A stretch of 64,000 bases of DNA from Rhizobium mesosinicum (GCF_019511345.1 NZ_JAEUAK010000012.1:1-64000); one strand, 5' to 3'; numbered from the stretch's first letter, positions 18,957 to 27,107 are shown. Notes: a model not told the origin generated them from the sequence alone. A program made the numbers and translations.

Positions 18957-19328
18957 ATGGCAGCAGTGAGTATCGCATTCGAAGCACCTGACAATTCTGC
19001 GGGACCTTCGCCTTCCAAGATCCGGCCGATCGACCTCGTCCATCTTGCGCGCCAAACCATGGGCGACAAGACGGTGGAAATCGAAGTTCTCCAGATGTTT
19101 GCACGCCAGGCCCGCGCCTGCCTGCAGGAGATCGCAAGCGGCGAGTCTGGCAAGGTGGGTGCTGCGGCACACCGTCTGAAGGGAGCCGCAAGCTCCGTCG
19201 GCGCCTTCCGGGTTTCGCAGTCGGCGGAAGCCGTGGAAGAGAACAATGGTGACGTCGCCGCCATGGCGGCATTGGGCGCAGCCGTCGTCGACGCCGAGAA
19301 TTTCATTCTGAAACTCTGCCGTGGATAA
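18957..19328 (+). CDS. Hpt (histidine phosphotransfer) domain protein
   Basis: A 123-residue single-domain protein. The motif AHRLKGAASSVGA places the phospho-accepting His at residue 72, inside the four-helix Hpt fold that starts near residue 25 (IDLVHLARQTMGD). Such stand-alone proteins pass phosphoryl groups between hybrid kinases and response regulators in the cytoplasm. It is not ChpT, which is a larger dimeric pseudo-kinase. It is transcribed away from the GPR-like gene, has CtrA-like boxes upstream, and is followed by a strong terminator, so it forms its own unit. Partner kinase and regulator are unknown. Confidence 0.9.
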   Translation: MAAVSIAFEAPDNSAGPSPSKIRPIDLVHLARQTMGDKTVEIEVLQMFARQARACLQEIASGESGKVGAAAHRLKGAASSVGAFRVSQSAEAVEENNGDVAAMAALGAAVVDAENFILKLCRG

Positions 19329-19355
19329 GGCAGGACAGGTCGGGAAGAACCTAGG

Positions 19356-19389
19356 CCCGCTGTTTCATTAGGGAACGGCGGGTCTTTTT
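19356..19389 (+). terminator. intrinsic terminator of the Hpt gene
   Basis: Eleven-base arms at 19356-19366 and 19372-19382 (with G-T pairs) close a five-base loop, followed by TCTTTTT. It lies 28 bases after the Hpt stop codon. Confidence 0.9.
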
Positions 19390-19529
19390 GCGACCTCTTC
19401 GATGACGCATTGAGAACGGCGGAACTTCGACCGATCTGCAAGGTTCACGGGGGTCGGCAATGTTGACTGACGCGCCGAATTGTCGGAAGAAATCCGCCCA
19501 CCTATTACGAAAGACCGGAAATAATCCCG

Positions 19530-19850
19530 ATGCCCAAACTTACCATCGTCGCCTTTGACGGAACGCGCTTCGATCTTGAGGTCGATCAAGGCTCCACCGT
19601 GATGGAGAATGCGGTCCGCAATTCCGTGCCCGGCATCGAGGCAGAATGCGGCGGCGCCTGCGCCTGTGCGACCTGTCACGTCTATGTCGACGAGCAGTGG
19701 ACCGAGGTCGTCGGTCCGCCGGAAGCGATGGAAGAGGATATGCTGGACTTCGCCTTCGACGTGCGCCCGACCTCGCGCCTTTCCTGTCAGATCAGGATGA
19801 AGGCTGCCTATGACGGTCTCACCGTGCACGTGCCGGAACGGCAGGCTTAG
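19530..19850 (+). CDS. 2Fe-2S ferredoxin, adrenodoxin type
   Basis: A 106-residue ferredoxin with ligands Cys40, Cys46, Cys49 (C-x5-C-x2-C) and Cys86 (RLSCQ). The surrounding ECGGACACATCHVYV block and the following MEEDMLDFAFDVRPTSRL are typical of the adrenodoxin/putidaredoxin/FdxB-like group. It should carry single electrons in the cytoplasm, for example in Fe-S cluster assembly or to a cytochrome P450. No isc or P450 gene is adjacent, so the partner is open. It has its own transcript context, 200 bases after the Hpt gene. Confidence 0.93.
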   Translation: MPKLTIVAFDGTRFDLEVDQGSTVMENAVRNSVPGIEAECGGACACATCHVYVDEQWTEVVGPPEAMEEDMLDFAFDVRPTSRLSCQIRMKAAYDGLTVHVPERQA

Positions 19851-20253
19851 AGCTGCAAGCAAACCACCGGGGTTGGCTGAAACGGGCCGTCTGATCGACC
19901 GGCCGATTCCGTTTGAGCCGACAGAATGCTTCAATTGAACCAGGAAAGGCTCTAACTCCCAAAATCGCAGCTCTTTCCAAAAAGAGAGCCTCGCACGCCG
20001 GAGGCGGGCGAGGCGAGGCGGGCGCATTACCTACGGATGAGGGAGGAACACCCGCGGCTTTGGAACGCGCCAGGAGAACACAGTCACGAAAGCCATCTGC
20101 CTTACTGCACTTTCGAATATAGTCATATTACCGCGTTCCGGTTGAGTCCACCAGAATGAAAAATGACCAGTAAAAGGCTGGGACGTCCACAAGCTTCGCA
20201 CAAGTTTCATTGGGCAGCTAACGATCTCTGCTCGCTTCGAAGGCAAAAAGAGC
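19851..20253. other. 403-base intergenic region, no gene recognised
   Basis: Between the convergent ferredoxin and DUF922 genes. It holds a weak hairpin (CTCTTT / AAAGAG around 19970-19986) that may end ferredoxin transcription and a GC-rich stretch GGCGAGGCGAGGCGG near 20010. Short open frames on both strands (20031-20246 minus, 19913-20122 plus) have no ribosome site or coding character. I see no RNA gene. Confidence 0.5.
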
Positions 20254-20883
20254 CTATCTTTCGCCGCCCTTGCCCTTGAGTCTGTTGTTGAGCAGTCTCA
20301 ACATGCGATTCTGAAAATTGACCGCCTCGACGCGGTCGAATCGGGCCTGCAACTTGTCATGCTCCTCTATCCCGCGAGCCGAAGCATCGGAAACGAGCTC
20401 CTGCATGGCCTCGCAATTGCGCTGCGAAGGCAGCGCCTTGAGTTCGCGCTCCATGACGTGCGCCTGGGTGCGGGCAATCTCCGCATGGCGCTCCTCGTGG
20501 CGCCTGATATCGCTCGACAGCGCATCCCAGATCATCGACAGCTCGCGGCTCGCGCCCTTGCGGTTGCCCCAGCGCGGCATGATGATCTGTGTGTGGACGG
20601 TAACCTTGACGTTGCCGACGCGGCAGCGGCCATTTTCCTGAATATAGGTCGCCTCGCCGCCGAAGCGGATCTTGGTGGCGCCGGGATGGCGGGCGGAAGA
20701 GCCGTTCGCCGTTGGGCCACGGCGGCTCAGTTCGTCGTCGAGCTCATCGGCCGTCTTCCCCTTGATATCGAAGTAGGAATAGCTTTTCGTGGCAACGACT
20801 TCGGCCGCCGCAGGGCTGCAGAGAATAACGGCAATCATGGAAAAAGCGATGGGAAGGCGCATAATACGCACTACAAGCGGCAT
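20254..20883 (-). CDS. secreted DUF922-type putative zinc protease
   Basis: A 209-residue protein with an N-terminal signal peptide (hydrophobic residues 8-24, cleavage near AAA-E). The central motif His129-Glu130-Glu-Arg-His133 (RRHEERHAEIAR) is an HExxH zinc site, and the pattern around it fits the DUF922 family of predicted secreted Zn-dependent proteases. It probably acts in the periplasm. ATG 20883 is used; ATG 20862 would still leave a signal peptide, while the frame is open to 20970. No operon partner. The C-terminus is basic (NNRLKGKGGER). Confidence 0.8.
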   Translation of the reverse strand: MPLVVRIMRLPIAFSMIAVILCSPAAAEVVATKSYSYFDIKGKTADELDDELSRRGPTANGSSARHPGATKIRFGGEATYIQENGRCRVGNVKVTVHTQIIMPRWGNRKGASRELSMIWDALSSDIRRHEERHAEIARTQAHVMERELKALPSQRNCEAMQELVSDASARGIEEHDKLQARFDRVEAVNFQNRMLRLLNNRLKGKGGER

Positions 20884-21195
20884 TCTGAGCTGAACCTGTG
20901 TTGAAGTTTGGCGGAGCTTGGGGCATAGCCACCGCAAGCGCAATATCGAATAGCGGCTTTTTTCGCGCAAAGCATGTCGCGCAAAAAAACGCCGCGGCTT
21001 TGCGATAGCGATGCGCGAAAAATACGAAGACTTAAAGCCTGGCGCGCGGATCCAACAACATCGGTCCGAAAATCCGAATTGATTTTCCGGAAAGTCTGAT
21101 GCGTAGACTCAATGAGTTAGAGCGTTCTCAGTGCGTCCGAATGGACGTACGACGCTTTAGAGACCGCGCCAAGCTATAGCGATGGGATTAGGCTG
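20884..21195. other. 312-base divergent intergenic region with rhizobial palindromes
   Basis: It separates the DUF922 gene from folP. The part next to folP is filled by a two-hairpin repeat element (21066-21160). The rest is a GCG-rich stretch with repeated CGCGCAAA/GCGCGAAA-like words (20960-21030) and no gene. Confidence 0.6.
21066..21160. repeat. two-hairpin intergenic repeat element of rhizobial type
   Basis: First hairpin: CCGAAAATC (21066-21074) with GATTTTCCGG (21081-21090), one base bulged. Second hairpin: GTGCGTCC (21131-21138), loop GAAT, GGACGTAC (21143-21150), with weaker outer arms TAGAGCG and CGCTTTA. The order and sequence match a repeat I recognise from many Rhizobium intergenic regions; this copy looks degenerate. 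It ends 36 bases before folP and may be part of its leader. Confidence 0.6.
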
Positions 21196-22089
21196 GTGAA
21201 ACGGCTCGATAGCAGTTTCTGGCGTGTGGCCCACGGCCGCGAGATCGAGCTGAACAAGCGCTCGGTGATCATGGCGATCGTCAACGTGACGCCGGACTCC
21301 TTCTCCGACGGCGGGCGCTACGATACCGTCGACAGGGCCGTCCAGCATGCGTTGCAGGCAGTCGCGGAGGGCGCCGAAATCCTCGATATCGGCGGTGAAT
21401 CGACGCGGCCGGATGCAGCCTCGGTCAGTCCGGCGGAGGAACAGGCGCGCGTTCTGCCCGTCATCGAGGCGCTCAGCGGACGCACCCAAGCATTGATTTC
21501 CATCGATACCTACCGCGAGGAAACGGCGCGGTTTGCCGTCAGCGCCGGCGCCCATATCGTCAACGACGTCTTCGGCCTGCAGAAGGAGCCTGGTATCGCC
21601 GCGCTGTCGGCTGAGACTGGGGCAGGGCTCTGCATCATGCATACAAGCCGCGAACGGCACAAACTTGCCGATATCATAGATGACCAGGTCTTCTTTCTCG
21701 AGCGTTCGCTGGAAATCGCTTCCGCTGCCGGCGTCCAGCGCGACCGCATCGTGCTCGATCCCGGCTTCGGCTTTGCCAAGGAGACACCGAAAGAAAATCT
21801 TGAGCTGATGGCGCGTTTCGAAGAGCTGCATCGCTTCGGCCTGCCGCTTCTCGCCGGCACCTCGCGCAAACGCTTCCTCGGCGCGCTCACCGGCCGGGAG
21901 CCGGCGGAGCGCGATGCGGCGACGGCTGCAACGAGTGCGCTTCTGAGGCTGCAGGGGGCAGCTGTTTTTCGGGTACACAATGTCGCAATCAACAGGGATG
22001 CGCTTGCCGTCGCCGATGCTATGCTGGCCGCCAGGGACGACGCTTTTAGCGCGCGCCACGGTCTTTCAGATCCGCATGCCATGCGTTAA
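21196..22089 (+). CDS. folP: dihydropteroate synthase
   Basis: Condenses 6-hydroxymethyl-7,8-dihydropterin diphosphate with p-aminobenzoate in folate synthesis; the sulfonamide target. The TIM-barrel motifs are all present: VNVTPDSFSDGG (residues 30-40), LDIGGESTRPDA, ISIDTYR, HIVNDVFG, VLDPGFGFAKE and AGTSRKRFLG, ending with FRVHNV. The length of 297 is normal. GTG 21196 is the start used, with no better candidate. It leads the folP-folB-folK cluster. Confidence 0.96.
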   Translation: MKRLDSSFWRVAHGREIELNKRSVIMAIVNVTPDSFSDGGRYDTVDRAVQHALQAVAEGAEILDIGGESTRPDAASVSPAEEQARVLPVIEALSGRTQALISIDTYREETARFAVSAGAHIVNDVFGLQKEPGIAALSAETGAGLCIMHTSRERHKLADIIDDQVFFLERSLEIASAAGVQRDRIVLDPGFGFAKETPKENLELMARFEELHRFGLPLLAGTSRKRFLGALTGREPAERDAATAATSALLRLQGAAVFRVHNVAINRDALAVADAMLAARDDAFSARHGLSDPHAMR

Positions 22090-22159
22090 GCCGTTGTTTG
22101 ACACATGTCGTCGCAAAACCGCTGTGCATTTTTGCTCGGCATGCTTTAGGGAGGCCGTC

Positions 22160-22528
22160 ATGAGCACCTATACGATCCTGATGCAGAACTGTGCCTTCTT
22201 CGCCCGTCACGGCGTGCATGCCGAGGAGGAATTCCTCGGCCAGCGTTTCTTCGTCGATGCCGAACTGGAGGTGGAAGCGGGCAGCGCACTGGAAAACGAT
22301 TCCATCGACGAAACCGTCCATTACGGCACCGCCTTCACCATCATCGAAGAGATCGTCGTCGGCAAGCGGCGCTACCTGATCGAGGCGCTGGCGCTCGATA
22401 TCGCCAGGGGCCTTTGTAAGAAATTTCCCCAGATCATCAGGGCCAAGATCACGGTGCGCAAGCCGAATGCGCCGATTCCTGGCGTGCTCGATTTCGTGCA
22501 GGTGACCGTTGAGCATCGCACCCGATAA
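22160..22528 (+). CDS. folB: dihydroneopterin aldolase
   Basis: A 122-residue enzyme converting 7,8-dihydroneopterin to 6-hydroxymethyl-dihydropterin and glycolaldehyde. Visible are the N-terminal FFARHGVHAEEE with Glu22 and the C-terminal VRKPNAPIPG with the catalytic Lys. ATG 22160 follows AGGGAGG by six bases, which decides it against upstream in-frame starts back to 21980 that would overlap folP. Its last 20 bases overlap the folK start. Confidence 0.96.
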   Translation: MSTYTILMQNCAFFARHGVHAEEEFLGQRFFVDAELEVEAGSALENDSIDETVHYGTAFTIIEEIVVGKRRYLIEALALDIARGLCKKFPQIIRAKITVRKPNAPIPGVLDFVQVTVEHRTR

Positions 22529-23048
22529 TTCATTCCGCCTCGCAACGCTCGGTCTCGGGGGCAATATCGGCGACCCGGTCAAGTCCATGGCGTCAGCGCT
22601 TGCGGTGCTGGACGCCCATCAAGATTGCCGTGTGGCCATCGTCTCCCGACTTTACCGCACGCCGCCATGGGGCAAGACCGACCAGTCCTTTTTCTTCAAT
22701 TCCTGCGCGGCAGTGGAAACACGGCTTGCGCCGGAAGCGCTTCTCGATCTCTGCCTGTCGATCGAGCGGGAGATGAAGCGCGAGCGCATCGAGCGCTGGG
22801 GGCCGCGCACGCTCGACATCGATGTATTGACTTATGAGGGCGTCGAGCAGGATGCGCCGCGGTTGAAACTGCCGCATCCGCGCATGACGGAGCGGGGCTT
22901 CGTGCTGATGCCGCTTGCAGACATCGCGCCCGAACTCACTGTCCGGGGCAGGACGGTCGCCGATTGGCTAGCCGGCGCCGACACCGCTGGGATCGAGATT
23001 GCGGACGAGAGCCGCGATTGGTGGCACAAGGCCGGAAGGGCCATTTAG
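22509..23048 (+). CDS. folK: 2-amino-4-hydroxy-6-hydroxymethyldihydropteridine diphosphokinase
   Basis: A 179-residue HPPK, which transfers pyrophosphate from ATP to the pterin made by FolB and supplies FolP. Motifs: LGGNIGDP, the TPPWG-type RTPPWGKTDQSFFFNS, and WGPRTLDIDVLTYE with the Mg-binding Asp pair, then LPHPRMTERGFVLMPLADIAP. TTG 22509 is the only plausible start and overlaps folB by 20 bases, implying translational coupling. The C-terminal ~20 residues extend beyond the usual family end. Confidence 0.96.
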   Translation: MSIAPDNSFRLATLGLGGNIGDPVKSMASALAVLDAHQDCRVAIVSRLYRTPPWGKTDQSFFFNSCAAVETRLAPEALLDLCLSIEREMKRERIERWGPRTLDIDVLTYEGVEQDAPRLKLPHPRMTERGFVLMPLADIAPELTVRGRTVADWLAGADTAGIEIADESRDWWHKAGRAI

Positions 23049-23194
23049 CGCAGGCTGCAGGACCTTAACACCCCTCGTGAGCGCCGTCATGCGAAGCCCT
23101 TTCCTCGTGTTCGCAACGTCTTGTCGCCTGCACCGGCCGCGCTAACTCCCAATGGCGACTGAGCCGGAGGTAGCATGAGGCAATTCAACAGCGG

Positions 23195-23251
23195 CCGGAA
23201 AGGCTGCTCGTTCAGGTACTGACATGCCGAAAACGAGCAGCAGCCTTCCGG
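23195..23251 (+). promoter_or_regulatory. inverted repeat enclosing the start codon of the next gene
   Basis: The left arm at 23195-23212 and the right arm at 23232-23251 share a perfect ten-base pairing (GCTGCTCGTT with AACGAGCAGC) and, after a two-base bulge, a further imperfect run to CCGG. The loop of about 19 bases contains AGGT and the ATG at 23224. An mRNA hairpin here would present or hide the ribosome site. Confidence 0.55.
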
Positions 23252-23718
23252 AAGGCATCGAAGATCATACTCGCTTCCAGCAGCGCTTCTGGTTCGCACA
23301 GCGTTGGGCATGGATTGGTTTTGCCGCCATTCTCGTTGCCGCGCTTTTCGGAGCGCTTGGCCGCGGCGGGCCTCTCTCCCAACGGGAATCGAAGCTTGCC
23401 GGCGGCAGCCTCGAACTTCCGATCATCACGCGGTGGAATGCGCCCGACGAGCTGCGCGTCTTTTTCCTACCATCTTCTTCGGACCGCAGGCTCGTTGTCG
23501 ATCCCGATTTTCTGACGATCTTCTCCATCGAAAGCATCGCCCCGCCGGAGAAAGCGACGGACTACGAGAACGGGCGTATCGGCTATGCCTTTCCTGCCGA
23601 TGCAACCGCGGCGAGCCAGGTGATCCTGAGGCTTCAGACGCAGAAGCCGGGGCTGTATTCCTTCCGCATCGGTATTGGCCAGAACGTCGTCGAACGTTCG
23701 GTCATCATCTTGCCGTGA
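23224..23718 (+). CDS. hypothetical single-pass membrane protein
   Basis: A 164-residue protein I do not recognise. Residues 27-48 (RWAWIGFAAILVAALFGALG) form one membrane segment after a polar cytoplasmic start, and the remaining ~115 residues look like a beta-rich periplasmic domain. It lies seven bases upstream of a DUF421 gene and is probably co-transcribed with it, suggesting a membrane complex. Its start codon lies inside a predicted hairpin loop. I assign no function. Confidence 0.75.
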   Translation: MPKTSSSLPEGIEDHTRFQQRFWFAQRWAWIGFAAILVAALFGALGRGGPLSQRESKLAGGSLELPIITRWNAPDELRVFFLPSSSDRRLVVDPDFLTIFSIESIAPPEKATDYENGRIGYAFPADATAASQVILRLQTQKPGLYSFRIGIGQNVVERSVIILP

Positions 23719-23725
23719 GGTGTTG

Positions 23726-24169
23726 ATGGACGCAGTCGTTCGCGGTATCGCCATCTATTTCACCCTGCTGGTCATCATTCGTCTGTCGGGGCGACGTACG
23801 CTCGCTCAAATGACACCGTTCGACCTCGTCATCGTGCTGGTGATTTCGGAGACGACACAGCAGGCCATGCTGGGCGACGATTATTCGATCACCAATGCCG
23901 TGCTCCTGATCCTCACGTTGTTTACGACTGATATCGCGCTTTCCTATCTGAAGCGCTGGTCGCGCCGCACAGCCAGATTGATCGACGGCGTTCCGACCGT
24001 CCTGGTTACCAATGGGGTCTACGACGAGGCAGCCCTAAAGGGATCCAGACTTCAGCCAGACGATGTGATGGAAGCCGCAAGGACGCAGCAGGGCATCGAG
24101 AGTGTTAAAGATATCCGGTTTGCGATTCTCGAGGTGAGTGGAAACATAAGCATCATCCCGAAGGAGTGA
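23726..24169 (+). CDS. DUF421 (YetF-like) membrane protein
   Basis: A 147-residue protein with two to three N-terminal membrane segments (residues 4-20 and around 37-65), including LVIIRLSGRRTLAQMTPFDLV, a signature of the DUF421 family. A cytoplasmic beta domain follows (RLIDGVPTVLVTNG, VKDIRFAILEVSGNISIIPK). Members are known as YetF/YdfS/YkjA-like proteins of Bacillus, partly linked to germination; in proteobacteria the role is unknown. The ATG at 23726, seven bases after the preceding stop, is preferred to upstream starts that would overlap it. Confidence 0.88.
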   Translation: MDAVVRGIAIYFTLLVIIRLSGRRTLAQMTPFDLVIVLVISETTQQAMLGDDYSITNAVLLILTLFTTDIALSYLKRWSRRTARLIDGVPTVLVTNGVYDEAALKGSRLQPDDVMEAARTQQGIESVKDIRFAILEVSGNISIIPKE

Positions 24170-24179
24170 AGGAAGGGGG

Positions 24180-24755
24180 TCAGAGACCGGAGAGGAATGC
24201 ATCGGTTTCGGTAATTTCCACCTGTACCGAAAAGCGACCGCCCAGCAATTCGAGTGTGGCATCATGCGTTTCGTCGGCGCTGCTGCAGACGGCGTCTTTC
24301 AACAGGACCACGCGATAGCCGAGATCGATTGCGCCGAGTGCTGCGGCGAGTACGCAGATATCCGTTTCGCCGCCGGTAATGACGATGGTTTCGACCTTTT
24401 CCTGCGTGAGCGTTTCATGCAGCCGCCCGTCAATCCAGGGAGAATAGGTTCGCTTGTTGAAGATGCGGGCAGGCGGTACCAAAGGCTTCAGATCGGCAAC
24501 GATATCCACGAGTTCCGGCAGTAGCTGTTCGCCGGTCATCATCGGCCATTTTTCGTAATAGTTCCTCCACATGCCCGGCATGGCATCAGCGGTCGGCGGA
24601 GGAACGAAGCGGGTGAAAATCGTTCGCTCCGCATGCCGTCCCGCGAGTTCGACGATCTGGGGCGATACCGTCGCCATCCATGGAACATGCCATGGTGTCT
24701 GTTCCGCGAACATTTTCTGCATATCGATGCAGAGATGGATCCAGTGGCCGGGCAT
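24180..24755 (-). CDS. cysteine hydrolase, isochorismatase/nicotinamidase family
   Basis: A 191-residue member of the isochorismatase-like fold with catalytic Asp11 (CIDMQ), Lys101 (NKRTYSP) and Cys134 (GGETDICVLAAALGA). The cis-peptide region before the Cys is typical. The substrate is undetermined; relatives act on nicotinamide, N-carbamoyl compounds or biuret. It is the last of four minus-strand genes (zinc ADH, SDR, small protein, this) with gaps of 11, 39 and 21 bases, so probably one stress-related operon. Confidence 0.88.
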   Translation of the reverse strand: MPGHWIHLCIDMQKMFAEQTPWHVPWMATVSPQIVELAGRHAERTIFTRFVPPPTADAMPGMWRNYYEKWPMMTGEQLLPELVDIVADLKPLVPPARIFNKRTYSPWIDGRLHETLTQEKVETIVITGGETDICVLAAALGAIDLGYRVVLLKDAVCSSADETHDATLELLGGRFSVQVEITETDAFLSGL

Positions 24756-24776
24756 GAAGTCTTAGGCTTTCTGCAT

Positions 24777-25007
24777 TCAGGGCGAATTGATGGTGGGCAG
24801 GAAATCCTCGACCTGTTTGCGGTCAGCGGCAGAAAGCGGCTCCACTTGTTCCTTCCAAAAGCGTTCGGCCTCCGGCGGATCTTTTTCCCACTGGCGCACA
24901 GTGGTGATGTTATCGTCGATCTTGGAGCGGCGGTGTCCGCCGAGGCGCAGATATTCCTTGGCGAGCTTCAGGCTTCTCGTTTCCGTATCCGTATTGGTCG
25001 CGTTCAT
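24777..25007 (-). CDS. small hypothetical protein
   Basis: A 76-residue acidic protein without membrane segment or Cys; it reads as two or three amphipathic helices (LKLAKEYLRLGG; WEKDPPEAERFWKEQVEPL). The ATG at 25007 has AGGGAG nine bases upstream, which supports real translation. It sits inside the four-gene operon between the SDR and the cysteine hydrolase. Function unknown; the context points to stress physiology. Confidence 0.75.
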   Translation of the reverse strand: MNATNTDTETRSLKLAKEYLRLGGHRRSKIDDNITTVRQWEKDPPEAERFWKEQVEPLSAADRKQVEDFLPTINSP

Positions 25008-25046
25008 CTCATTGATCTCCCTTGCTTTGTGTGGTCTGGGCAGGCC

Positions 25047-25847
25047 TCACTTTTCACCAGAACCGGGCTCCGCCATTTTCGCATGCTGGTGGGCAAGCAT
25101 GCTGGCGGGGGTGACGTTGGCGACGGCGGCTTGCAGCTTGTTCTTCCAGCCGCTGACGACATCGCCTTCGCCATCCAACATGGCGTCGTAGCCGATGCGG
25201 GCTACGTCGGCCGGGTCATCTTTCTTCGATTGGCCGATCGACGTATCCAGCAGATCCGCCCGCTTGAAGAATTCTGTTTCGGTTGCACCAGGCATCAGGC
25301 AGCTCACCGTGACGCCGCTTTCCTTCAGCTCTTCGCGCAGGGCGAAGGAGAAGCTGTTGATGAAGGCTTTCGTAGCATTGTAGACGGCCTGGTAAGAGCC
25401 CGGCATGAAACCGGCGATCGAACCGGTAAAAAGGATGCGTCCTTCGCCCCGCGCCCGCATATGATTGCCGATCTGCTGGACCAGATAGATCGTGCCGGTA
25501 ATATTGGTGTCGACAACCTTCCTCGCCTCCGCGAAATCCTGATCGAGGAATCCCTTCCCGAGACCGCGACCTGCATTCGCCATCAGCAAGTCGACCGACC
25601 GGCCATCGGCTTCGACGCGTTCCATTAGCTTATCGACGCCCTGAATAGTGGACAGATCGGTATCGACGGCCTCGACGGCCACCCCGAATTCCTTGAGGTT
25701 TGCGGCCGCCTGGACAATGCGCGCTTCATCCGCGGCGATGATGAGGTCATAGCCATCCTGTGCCGCGCATTTGGCAAGTTCATAACCGATGCCGGTGGAC
25801 GCCCCCGTAATGACGGCGAGGCCCTTGATCGAAGCAGTGTCAGCCAT
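25047..25847 (-). CDS. short-chain dehydrogenase/reductase
   Basis: A classical SDR of 266 residues: cofactor motif TGASTGIG at 14-21, the NAG motif in MANAGRG, and catalytic Tyr and Lys in YQAVYNATKAF, with the Ser in LFTGSIAGF. It should oxidise or reduce an unknown small substrate with NAD(P). ATG 25847 follows AGGAG by about seven bases and lies 11 bases after the zinc alcohol dehydrogenase gene, so the two are surely co-transcribed. Confidence 0.92.
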   Translation of the reverse strand: MADTASIKGLAVITGASTGIGYELAKCAAQDGYDLIIAADEARIVQAAANLKEFGVAVEAVDTDLSTIQGVDKLMERVEADGRSVDLLMANAGRGLGKGFLDQDFAEARKVVDTNITGTIYLVQQIGNHMRARGEGRILFTGSIAGFMPGSYQAVYNATKAFINSFSFALREELKESGVTVSCLMPGATETEFFKRADLLDTSIGQSKKDDPADVARIGYDAMLDGEGDVVSGWKNKLQAAVANVTPASMLAHQHAKMAEPGSGEK

Positions 25848-25858
25848 GTCGCTTCTCC

Positions 25859-27028
25859 TTATGGCTTAAGGACAACCTTGATGCAGCCATCCTTTTTGTC
25901 GCGGAAAGTCTTGTAGAGGTCGGGGCCATCCTCCAGGGATGCCCGATGAGTAATGACGAAGGACGGATCGATTTCGCCCTTCTCAATGCGCTCCATCAGC
26001 AGCGGCAGGTAGCGTTGCACCGGCGTCTGGGCCATCTTGAAGGTCAGGCCGCGGTTGATCGCCGAGCCCATCGGGATCTTGTCGAGAAATCCGCCATAAA
26101 CGCCGACGATAGAGACGGTGCCGAAGTTCCGGCAGCAATGGATAGCCTGGCGAAGGACATGCGGTCGGTCCGTGCCCATGAAGGTCGCGACCTTGATTCG
26201 ATCGAGCCTCGAATCCCAGCTTGCGGCCGCCTCGGCTTCAGTCCCGACGGCATCGATACAGGCATCCGCACCGCGGCCATTGGTCAGGTCCATGATCTTG
26301 TCGTAGATGTCCTCATCCATGAAATCGAGGACGACGGCGCCGGAAGCTTTCGCCAGCGCCAGCCGCTCCGGTACGGTATCGACAGCGATGACGCGTTCGG
26401 CGCCAAGCATGAACGCAGATCTGATCGCCATCTGGCCAACAGGGCCGCAACCCCAGACGGCGATCGTATCGCCCGGTTGAATATTGCAGAAATCGGCTGC
26501 CATATAGCCTGTGGGGAAAATATCGGAGAGAAAGAGGACCTGTTCGTCCGTCAGCCCATCCGGAACCTTGATCGGGCCGATGTCGGCATAGGGCACGCGC
26601 AGATATTCTGCCTGTCCGCCGCTGTAGCCGCCGAGCAGATGCGAATAGCCGAACAGACCGGCCGGCGAATTTCCCCACAGCTTGCGCACCTTGGACGAGT
26701 CGGGATTGCTACGCTCGCATCCCGAGAAGAAGCCGCGTTTGCAGAAGAAACATTCGCCGCAGGAGATGGTGAAGGGCACTACGACACGATCGCCGACCTT
26801 GAGTTTGGTATTGTCCTTGCCGACCTCGACAACCTCGCCCATGGTTTCGTGCCCCATGACATCGCCGCTGTGCATTTCAGGCATAACGCCGTCAAAAAGG
26901 TGAAGATCGGAGCCGCAGATCGCGCAGGCGGTAACCTTGATGATCGCGTCGCGGCCATCCTGAATTTTGGGATCGGGGACGCTTTCGCAGCGGATGTCGT
27001 GTTTGCCGTGCCAGGTAAGAGCCTTCAT
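25859..27028 (-). CDS. zinc-dependent alcohol dehydrogenase (formaldehyde dehydrogenase-like)
   Basis: A 389-residue medium-chain dehydrogenase. Catalytic zinc ligands: Cys38, His60-Glu61 and a later residue; structural zinc: Cys90, Cys93, Cys96, Cys104 (CGECFFCKRGFFSGC). The Rossmann motif is WGCGPVGQMA. The sequence resembles the glutathione-independent formaldehyde dehydrogenase / threonine dehydrogenase-like group often induced under general stress. ATG 27028 has GGAGAA eight bases upstream. It leads the operon 27028-24180, and an EcfG-like promoter with one mismatch lies just upstream. Confidence 0.9.
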   Translation of the reverse strand: MKALTWHGKHDIRCESVPDPKIQDGRDAIIKVTACAICGSDLHLFDGVMPEMHSGDVMGHETMGEVVEVGKDNTKLKVGDRVVVPFTISCGECFFCKRGFFSGCERSNPDSSKVRKLWGNSPAGLFGYSHLLGGYSGGQAEYLRVPYADIGPIKVPDGLTDEQVLFLSDIFPTGYMAADFCNIQPGDTIAVWGCGPVGQMAIRSAFMLGAERVIAVDTVPERLALAKASGAVVLDFMDEDIYDKIMDLTNGRGADACIDAVGTEAEAAASWDSRLDRIKVATFMGTDRPHVLRQAIHCCRNFGTVSIVGVYGGFLDKIPMGSAINRGLTFKMAQTPVQRYLPLLMERIEKGEIDPSFVITHRASLEDGPDLYKTFRDKKDGCIKVVLKP

Positions 27029-27055
27029 CGCAGTTCTCCGTTTTTGTTTTCGTAG

Positions 27056-27080
27056 AACTGTGCAGACGCCGAAATGATCC
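27056..27080 (-). promoter_or_regulatory. EcfG-like promoter of the adh-sdr operon (one mismatch)
   Basis: On the minus strand GGATC (27080-27076), 17 bases, then GTT (27058-27056). The alphaproteobacterial general-stress sigma factor consensus is GGAAC-N16/17-(C)GTT, so one base of the -35 element differs. It would start transcription about 20 bases before the ATG at 27028. Confidence 0.5.
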
Positions 27081-27107
27081 TGTGGAATTCACGAAATATT
27101 AAAAAGC

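Noticed and set aside
20110..20143. GGAAC on the minus strand in the ferredoxin-DUF922 gap
   Set aside because: The -10 part reads TTC instead of GTT, and no gene starts downstream at a sensible distance.
20031..20246. A 71-codon minus-strand frame in the 19851-20253 gap
   Set aside because: No ribosome site, no conserved-looking sequence, start in an unlikely context.
23087..23311. A 74-codon minus-strand frame before the membrane protein gene
   Set aside because: It overlaps the start of a better supported gene and has no ribosome site.
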